The notes below the pieces were generated by a model, which saw only the letters and a program-made list of their open reading frames with translations, was not told where the DNA came from and did no database searches. Shown here in pieces: positions 31,364-35,123 of a stretch of DNA of 35,123 nucleotides (positions are counted from its first letter, which is position 1; every line of letters starts with the position of its first letter). The stretch covers positions 1-35,123 of IMG/VR virus record IMGVR_UViG_3300048592_000460; one strand, given 5' to 3'. A program made the position numbers and the translations under genes. The stretch comes from a virus.

Positions 31364-31842
31364 GAAACACCGTTCCAGAAACCACGATTCAGCGCATTCC
31401 GCTGCACACGTTCCGCGCCAATGGAATGCCGAAGGGACAGCCACGCCCGCGGGCATTCACCCGGGGCGCCCGCGCCGCTGTCTATGACCCCGGCACGGCC
31501 GAAGGCTGGAAGGGCGATGTGGCCCGCGCCTGCGCCGAGCTGGAAGGCCAACGGATCCACGTGCCGCTCTCGGTCACGCTGACATTTTACATGCCGCGGC
31601 CCAAGGGCCACTACCGGACCAACGGCCAATTGAAGCCCGCCGCACCGGTTTTCATGCATACGGGGAAACCGGATGCCGACAATCTGGCAAAGGCGGTGCT
31701 TGACGCGCTGACCAACATCGGAGCATGGCTCGACGATGACCAGGTGTGCGAGTTGGTGATCCGGAAGTATTGGGAGCAGCCCTCGACGCATGGCCCGGGT
31801 TGTGTGATCCGGATCAGCGAAATGCGGGAGGTGGAACTGTGA
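31360..31842 (+). CDS. RusA-type Holliday junction resolvase
   Basis: This encodes 160 residues. RusA hallmarks are a PKGQPRPRAFTRG start segment, PRPKGHY, and KPDADNLAKAVLDAL followed by DDDQVCELVIRKY, in which the Asp residues coordinate the metal that cuts four-way DNA junctions. The enzyme resolves recombination and replication intermediates before packaging. It is the last gene of the early operon; the cassette-like array begins downstream. Length is slightly above the E. coli enzyme (120 residues). Confidence 0.88.
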   Translation: MRNTVPETTIQRIPLHTFRANGMPKGQPRPRAFTRGARAAVYDPGTAEGWKGDVARACAELEGQRIHVPLSVTLTFYMPRPKGHYRTNGQLKPAAPVFMHTGKPDADNLAKAVLDALTNIGAWLDDDQVCELVIRKYWEQPSTHGPGCVIRISEMREVEL

Positions 31843-31926
31843 ACCGCGCGCGGCCATCGCATCGAGCAGCGCTCCCAACGCAAAGGACGCATGATCCATT
31901 CATCCTACCGCCTGCCATGAGCCTCA

Positions 31927-31993
31927 CCTGGACAGCTACGAAAAAGCCAATGAACCGCGAAAGGCTCATTGGCTGCGCTGACTGGTCCTGCGG
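31927..31993 (+). repeat. attC-like palindromic site S1 (weakest of the series)
   Basis: The left end TGGAC (31929-31933) sits against GTCC at 31985. AGCCAATGA (31945-31953) pairs with TCATTGGCT (31966-31974), and ATTG at 31968 is 17 nt before GTCCTGCGG (31985-31993), preceded by CTG. GTCCTGCGG matches the complement of the unit end CCGCAGAAC (32646-32654) at 8 of 9 positions. The left arm does not carry AACGC. Confidence 0.5.
31941..31974 (-). terminator. Rho-independent terminator of the leftward two-gene operon
   Basis: On the minus strand, a perfect 9-bp stem (31974-31966 with 31953-31945) is followed by a run of five T (31945-31941). It terminates the operon 32519-31997. Its stem is the inner arm pair of site S1. 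Confidence 0.75.
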
Positions 31994-31996
31994 TTT

Positions 31997-32251
31997 TCAG
32001 ATGCCAAGACGCGTCCGGACGCTTCGCAAAGGAACCGGCTTTTCGTCGCGCCTAGCTGCCGCAACGGCGACATCAGGATCTCCCTTGGGAACTGGAATTG
32101 ATCGGATGGCCATTGCAGCTTCCGAGGTAATCGTAGCCGCCCCAGTTTCGCGGCGGGTAACGGTCTCGCGGGTGATACCAAGGATGTCAGCCAGTTTTGA
32201 TTGTGTGACTCCAAGTCGCTCACGAGCGGCTTTGTATTGTTCGGCGGTCAT
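31997..32251 (-). CDS. XRE-family helix-turn-helix protein
   Basis: This encodes 84 residues. The start MTAEQYKAARERLGVTQSK followed by LADILGITRETVTRRETG is a full HTH_XRE domain. The C-terminus is a short basic segment without extra domain. It lies 4 bp after the upstream gene of the same strand and before terminator S1. It may be a repressor of its own cassette or an antitoxin-like factor. No toxin is recognised next to it. Confidence 0.75.
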   Translation of the reverse strand: MTAEQYKAARERLGVTQSKLADILGITRETVTRRETGAATITSEAAMAIRSIPVPKGDPDVAVAAARRDEKPVPLRSVRTRLGI

Positions 32252-32255
32252 GGCA

Positions 32256-32519
32256 TCAGTCCTTGAGTTCCCAGTAGAGGGCGAGGTCAGTGGTTCTCCA
32301 ATCGCCCCGTGCCGATGCCGCGACGGCGCAAAGAAAAATATCGGCGTGAAGCGGAGAGATTCCGCCAGCGATCAAATCGTCTTTCGTGACGGTCATCAGC
32401 GCGGTGTCTTTTTCGTCACAGACGAAACGATCGGTGAACAAAAACTCAAACATTCCGCCTTCCTGCATTCCGTCTTTGACGGCTTGGATTTCGGACTTGG
32501 GGTATTCGGTGGTGGTCAT
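32256..32519 (-). CDS. Small protein of unknown function, paired with XRE protein
   Basis: This encodes 87 residues from ATG 32519 (the upstream TTG 32579 would add a poorly supported leader). Segments YPKSEIQAVKDGMQEGGMFEFLFTDRF and DLIAGGISPLHADIFLCAVA are of mixed structure. It precedes the XRE gene in a two-gene operon. A toxin-antitoxin-like or restriction-type role is possible but not supported by motifs. Confidence 0.6.
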   Translation of the reverse strand: MTTTEYPKSEIQAVKDGMQEGGMFEFLFTDRFVCDEKDTALMTVTKDDLIAGGISPLHADIFLCAVAASARGDWRTTDLALYWELKD

Positions 32520-32645
32520 GGTGGGGTGGTTCTTTTGGATTCTTACGGATCGCGTCGTGCTCGCCGTCAACGCAGGCAATGTGACTTATCCTCACCACAA
32601 ACACAAGAGAAAAATGTGATTTTTTTTCACACGGCGGATTTTTGT

Positions 32646-32767
32646 CCGCAGAACGCTGAGCCCACACACCCCGCCGACAACGCATGATCGCTGCCCTCCA
32701 GATGCTTAAAAACCCCGCCAACTCCAACTGCGGAGCGGGCGGGGTTGTGTGCGGCGTCTTGTTGAGT
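32646..32767 (+). repeat. attC-like palindromic site S2
   Basis: Left end CCGCAGAAC (32646-32654), followed by GC. CACACACCCCGCC (32663-32675) pairs with GGCGGGGTTGTGTG (32738-32751), leaving one unpaired base on the right arm. GTTG at 32744 is 17 nt before GTTGAGT (32761-32767), preceded by CTT. GTTGAGT is complementary to ACTCAAC at 33439, the end of the same gene unit. Confidence 0.85.
32709..32746 (-). terminator. Rho-independent terminator of the ParB-like/XRE operon
   Basis: On the minus strand, AACCCCGCC and GGCGGGGTT (9 bp) enclose a GC-rich loop; the second arm is followed by TTT. It lies 30 bp beyond the stop of the XRE gene (32777). Its promoter-distal stem uses the right arm of site S2. 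Confidence 0.75.
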
Positions 32768-32776
32768 ATCTTTGAC

Positions 32777-33013
32777 TCAAACGAGGGTGGACATGACATT
32801 CAGGGCGGCGGCGGTCGGCATCCTGCCTTGCTCCCAGCCCTCGACTGTGCGCCGCGATACTCCGCAGAGATCGGCAAGCGCCTGCGTGGTCAGCCCGCCG
32901 CACTTGTTGCGGATCGCCTTGATGCCCGGAGCGTAGTCCATGACTTGGCCAGCGTCGTTGATGATGATGGGCTGGCCGTAACTACTGGATGGATGGTTGG
33001 TGGTGACTCTCAT
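32777..33013 (-). CDS. XRE-like regulator of the ParB-like operon
   Basis: This encodes 78 residues. The C-terminal half is an HTH: LTTQALADLCGVSRRTVEGWEQGR. The N-terminal part is a short polar arm with an IIINDAGQVMDYAPGIKAIRN stretch. The start is 4 bp after the stop of the ParB-like gene. It probably controls the palindromic operators at 33364 and 33396. Confidence 0.7.
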   Translation of the reverse strand: MRVTTNHPSSSYGQPIIINDAGQVMDYAPGIKAIRNKCGGLTTQALADLCGVSRRTVEGWEQGRMPTAAALNVMSTLV

Positions 33014-33016
33014 GGC

Positions 33017-33337
33017 TTACTCCTCCTCAAAAGTGATCATGTGGGGGTTGCTTCCGCAGTCGTAGATGTCCGCAAAAGTGTAGGGATCTTCAAAGGTGCC
33101 GGGAAAAACCTCGTTGACCTCTTGGTCCAAGTCTTCGACTTCGTATTCTTCGATCTCTGGCGTAAGGCCGAGGGCTTCGGCAGCGCGCAAGCGGTGGCAG
33201 CCCTCCAGCGCGAACCAGATGCCGTGGCACTCGCTCCAAATGGCCTTGATGGTCGGAGCACCAATCTCGCGCATTTCTGCGATCACTTTAGCGAGGTGGC
33301 CTTTGTCGTAGTCGGAGTGGAGGAGGACGATTGTCAT
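33017..33337 (-). CDS. Small ParB/sulfiredoxin-like domain protein
   Basis: This encodes 106 residues. Near residues 42-60 it has the ParB-type signature: WFALEGCHRLRAAEALGL, that is (D/E)G-x-HR-x-x-AA, with an upstream TIKAIWSE strand, indicating the ParB/Srx CTPase or nuclease-like core. The remaining part is acidic. It lacks the DNA-binding HTH and C-terminal dimerisation of full plasmid ParB and there is no ParA, so it is more likely a stand-alone nuclease or regulator. It is first in a two-gene leftward operon with a strong promoter. Confidence 0.7.
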   Translation of the reverse strand: MTIVLLHSDYDKGHLAKVIAEMREIGAPTIKAIWSECHGIWFALEGCHRLRAAEALGLTPEIEEYEVEDLDQEVNEVFPGTFEDPYTFADIYDCGSNPHMITFEEE

Positions 33338-33360
33338 GGCGGTCAGTGGTTACGGAGGAG

Positions 33361-33413
33361 AGATTACGCAATCGTGCGTAAGAGTCAACAACTATTTACG
33401 CAATCGTGCGTAT
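33361..33413 (-). promoter_or_regulatory. Leftward sigma-70 promoter with two palindromic operators
   Basis: Minus-strand -35 TTGACT (33388-33383), 16-bp spacer, -10 TAATCT (33366-33361). Two 18-bp copies of TTACGCAATCGTGCGTA(A/T), with 7-bp TTACGCA/TGCGTAA arms (the last base of the second copy differs), lie at 33364-33381 (in the spacer and on the -10) and 33396-33413 (upstream of -35), centres 32 bp apart. A dimeric repressor bound here would shut off the operon; the encoded XRE protein is the prime candidate. Confidence 0.85.
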
Positions 33414-33438
33414 TTTTTCTGCGGGCGGTTTTTCGTCC

Positions 33439-33526
33439 ACTCAACGCCTCTGTGATGGCACGGCCAGATGGCGGCCTGAATACCTAACCGACGTTCCAGC
33501 CGTTGCCATCCACGGCTGGTTCTGCC
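33439..33526 (+). repeat. attC-like palindromic site S3
   Basis: Left end ACTCAAC (33439-33445), then GCC. GTGATGGCACGGC (33452-33464) pairs with the right arm 33499-33513, leaving two unpaired bases (a C and a T on the right arm). GTTG at 33502 is 17 nt before GTTCTGCC (33519-33526), here preceded by CTG. The left end complements GTTGAGT at 32761, not GTTCTGCC. Confidence 0.85.
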
Positions 33527-33554
33527 TCTTCCGAATTACCAACCAACCCCGAAT

Positions 33555-34007
33555 ATGGAAACGCAAGATCCCCACGAATGGTGGGCCAAGCAGGCCGCCA
33601 ACATCGCCACTCTGATGAAAAATACCGGAGTCGGAGAACTCATCATCCGCCGCAAGCCTGATGGGAAATACACGTTCGAGGTCACGCCGGAGGGCGAATC
33701 CCGCAGGATCTCAGGAAGCGAAATGATCTCCACCGAACGCGAGCGGCAAGTAACCTCCGAAGGGTGGACTCCAGAACATGATGACGAACACGACAAAGCG
33801 GAACTCGCGCAGGCCGCTGGCTACTACCTACACGAAGCGATCATCAAGACAAAATATGGCACAAATTCACTCCACTACGAACACCCGATTCGCTGGCCGT
33901 GGGAGGAAAAAAGCTGGAAGCCGTCTGAAGATCCTGCGCGCAACCTGGTTAAAGCTGGCGCACTGATCGCGGCGGAAATCGACCGTCTTTCTCGGCAGAA
34001 CGCCTAG
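33555..34007 (+). CDS. Conserved phage accessory protein (ERxRQ...EGWTPEHDD family)
   Basis: This encodes 150 residues. The motif TERERQVTSEGWTPEHDDEHDKAELAQAAGYYLHEA followed by WPWEEKSWKPSEDPARNLVKAGALIAAEIDRLSR is split over residues about 59-148 and belongs to a family of small proteins widespread in phages and integrated elements whose biochemical role is unknown. This is the only unit of the array in which the boundary (33519) precedes the start codon. The C-terminal RQNA and stop are encoded by the unit's own end GGCAGAAC-GCC (33994). It starts 36 nt after the boundary. Confidence 0.75.
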   Translation: METQDPHEWWAKQAANIATLMKNTGVGELIIRRKPDGKYTFEVTPEGESRRISGSEMISTERERQVTSEGWTPEHDDEHDKAELAQAAGYYLHEAIIKTKYGTNSLHYEHPIRWPWEEKSWKPSEDPARNLVKAGALIAAEIDRLSRQNA

Positions 34008-34116
34008 CTCTGGCACCGCGCCGAGAGCGCGGCCAGACACACCTAGAATCTATGAAACCACCAATCAAATCCGACACGGAGCGGGGCGCGGTTGACCAGC
34101 CGCGGCTTGTTCTGCC
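33994..34116 (+). repeat. attC-like palindromic site S4
   Basis: Left end GGCAGAAC (33994-34001), then GCC. CTGGCACCGCGCC (34010-34022) pairs with GGCGCGGTTGACCAG (34085-34099), leaving two unpaired bases on the right arm. GTTG at 34091 is 18 nt before GTTCTGCC (34109-34116), preceded by CTT. Left end and front of the unit at 33519 are exact complements. It includes a separate hairpin (TCTGGC 34009-34014 with GCCAGA 34039-34044). Confidence 0.85.
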
Positions 34117-34393
34117 TTTCTTTCGCGTCATCGTATCCAAGCTCGAAGGCGGGCACCGCTGGCGCATCGTCTCAAATCCTCGCTGGGATCATTGCACGAG
34201 AGGCCAATCGGCGATCCTCGACAACACGTGCAACGACTACGCGGAATACACCAACTGCGGCGTCGTCTATCGCATGATCCGCATGGAGAAAATCCGCGAA
34301 TACGTGGACGGTCGGAAATTCGATCCGGCGTGGTCTCTCGATCCTCGGCAGAACGCACAAGGTGACTCACAGCCCACCGACGAAAGACCTTAA
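34052..34393 (+). CDS. Accessory protein of unknown function
   Basis: This encodes 113 residues. A polar leader (first 19 residues) is encoded by the loop and right arm of S4, followed by QPRLVLPFFRVIVSKLEGGHRW, a beta-rich middle and a basic Asp/Arg-rich end. The GTTCTGCC boundary (34109) is in frame and encodes the VLP of this region. The C-terminal part RQNA is encoded by the unit end GGCAGAAC at 34347. The stop precedes the methyltransferase start by 1 nt. No family recognised. Confidence 0.65.
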   Translation: MKPPIKSDTERGAVDQPRLVLPFFRVIVSKLEGGHRWRIVSNPRWDHCTRGQSAILDNTCNDYAEYTNCGVVYRMIRMEKIREYVDGRKFDPAWSLDPRQNAQGDSQPTDERP

Positions 34394-34475
34394 TATGGAA
34401 ACGAATACCGAAATACCAGAAACCTCCGCCGAAGCGGAAACGGGTGGGCTGTTGAGTCCACCGCCTTGTTCGCCG
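34347..34475 (+). repeat. attC-like palindromic site S5
   Basis: Left end GGCAGAAC (34347-34354), then GCA. The 18-mer at 34361-34378 pairs with the 20-mer at 34443-34462, leaving two unpaired bases on the right arm at the same relative positions as in S3. GTTG at 34451 is 17 nt before GTTCGCCG (34468-34475), preceded by CTT. Left end complements 34109 (own unit front), not the GTTCGCCG of the next unit. Confidence 0.9.
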
Positions 34476-35123
34476 TTTTGGGTGTGCGACTACGCCACCG
34501 TCTATGCTGGCGACTGTCTCAACGTCCTGCGCTCGCTTCCAAGCCAAAGCGTGGACGCTGTGGTCACTGATCCGCCTTACTCAAGCGGCGGCCTGATGCG
34601 CTCCGACCGGAACAACAAGACCTCGGACAAATACACCATGACCGGAACGCTGAAAATGCACCCCGAGTTCTACGGCGACAACCGCGACCAGAGAAGCTTC
34701 CTGGCATGGGCTTCCATGTGGCTCTCCGAGTGCTTCCGCGTGACTAAGGAGGGCGGCGTGCTGATGTGCTTCACCGACTGGCGGCAAATCCCCATCATGA
34801 CGGACGCCATTCAGTGCGGCGGCTATGTGTGGCGCGGGATCGTGCCGTGGGACAAGACCGAAGGAGTCCGCCCGCAAATGGGATGGTTTCGCGCTCAGTG
34901 CGAATACGTCCTGACGGCGAGCCGTGGCAGCATGGGACAAGAACAAACCCGCGACGTGAAAGTGTGCCTGCCGGGAATCTTCCGTGAAAACGTCATGGCA
35001 TCGGAAAAGCAGCACATCACCGGGAAGCCGGTGCCACTGATGAAGCGACTGATGGAAGTGCTGCCGCAAGGCTCCATCGTGCTGGACCCGTTCGCAGGCT
35101 CTGGGACAACGGCACTGGCCGCC
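34395..35123 (+). CDS. DNA methyltransferase, 5' part of the gene split by the window
   Basis: ATG 34395 starts the 295-residue enzyme whose remainder is at 1-716 on the circle. The first 24 residues are an acidic, Thr/Glu/Pro-rich leader encoded by the loop of S5; the fold begins around VCDYATVYAGDCLNVLRSLPS with the GD(C)L motif, and DPPY follows at about residues 59-62. The unit boundary GTTCGCCG (34468-34475) falls within the leader, and its complement CGGCGAAC ends the unit at 658-665. The coding frame is open to the window end. Relative to the copy at 1-557, this copy has Met for Lys and Met for Arg at the two variable positions. Confidence 0.9.
   Translation, partial: METNTEIPETSAEAETGGLLSPPPCSPFWVCDYATVYAGDCLNVLRSLPSQSVDAVVTDPPYSSGGLMRSDRNNKTSDKYTMTGTLKMHPEFYGDNRDQRSFLAWASMWLSECFRVTKEGGVLMCFTDWRQIPIMTDAIQCGGYVWRGIVPWDKTEGVRPQMGWFRAQCEYVLTASRGSMGQEQTRDVKVCLPGIFRENVMASEKQHITGKPVPLMKRLMEVLPQGSIVLDPFAGSGTTALAA
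34567..35123. repeat. Terminal direct repeat, right copy
   Basis: Partner of 1-557, with T at 34639 and 34996 where the left copy has A and G. Both differences create or remove CATG. Confidence 0.9.

Noticed and set aside
33017-33337. Plasmid partition system
   Set aside because: Only a small ParB-core protein without HTH is present and no ParA or parS-like repeats near it; the palindromes in the promoter fit operators.
33439-34116. CRISPR array
   Set aside because: Repeats are imperfect palindromes with differing sequences and spacers are genes; there is no Cas gene.
32646-34475. Calling the palindromes canonical attC sites
   Set aside because: Core GTTC/GTTGAGT and GAAC do not match GTTRRRY/RYYYAAC, the L-box spacing is 17 nt instead of 5-6, and no IntI gene is present. 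They are reported as attC-like only.

Overview
The window is a complete, circularly permuted genome of a tailed phage. The first 557 bases (1-557) recur at the end (34567-35123) with only two mismatches, so the unit genome is about 34,566 bp and the ends join inside a DNA methyltransferase gene. Gene order and families (lambda-type terminase, gpW, portal, HK97-fold capsid fused to its protease, tail chaperone frameshift, short tape measure) indicate a siphovirus with a non-contractile tail of modest length. No integrase, transposase, ParA or rRNA is seen. The sequence is GC-rich. Most genes lack a Shine-Dalgarno sequence and are preceded by A/C-rich leaders. This fits hosts such as Verrucomicrobiota or Bacteroidota; I lean to Verrucomicrobiota with low confidence.

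Layout on the circle: (1) about 31.9-35.1 kb continuing through 1-2.15 kb is an accessory array of small genes (two beta-class DNA methyltransferases, zinc-ribbon proteins, two minus-strand regulator operons, unknown proteins), separated by long imperfect palindromes. (2) 2.2-6.7 kb holds a PIF1/RecD-like helicase, an HNH endonuclease and a large primase-helicase. (3) 6.7-7.09 kb is a non-coding region with iterons and large inverted repeats, a candidate origin or control region. (4) 7.1-13.7 kb is packaging and head, interrupted at 13.67-14.74 kb by an antisense two-gene regulatory insert. (5) 14.7-23.75 kb is the tail, with a tRNA(CAU) and a -1 frameshift. (6) 23.8-24.7 kb is lysis. (7) 24.7-25.3 kb is the repressor and divergent control region. 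(8) 25.3-31.8 kb is the early operon: small DNA-binding and membrane proteins, OB-like protein, coiled-coil protein, sliding-clamp-like protein and RusA resolvase, with two similar structured intergenic elements.

The main discovery is the accessory array. Eight palindromic sites share one architecture: a left arm ending in AACGC, a right arm with a GTYG box exactly 17 nt (once 18) before CTTGTT, and unpaired bases at recurrent positions. The 7-9 bp at the front of each gene unit are exactly complementary to those at the end of the same unit, but often not to those of the neighbouring unit with which they form a site. This is the logic of integron gene cassettes (5' TTRRRY and 3' RYYYAAC of one circularised cassette), yet the core sequences are not canonical attC and no integron integrase is present. 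A phage genome therefore carries an integron-like cassette array of about 5 kb loaded with anti-restriction and regulatory genes.

A second unexplained signal is a TTGAC(A/T) box about 20 nt upstream of nearly every late gene that is not translationally coupled to its upstream neighbour.
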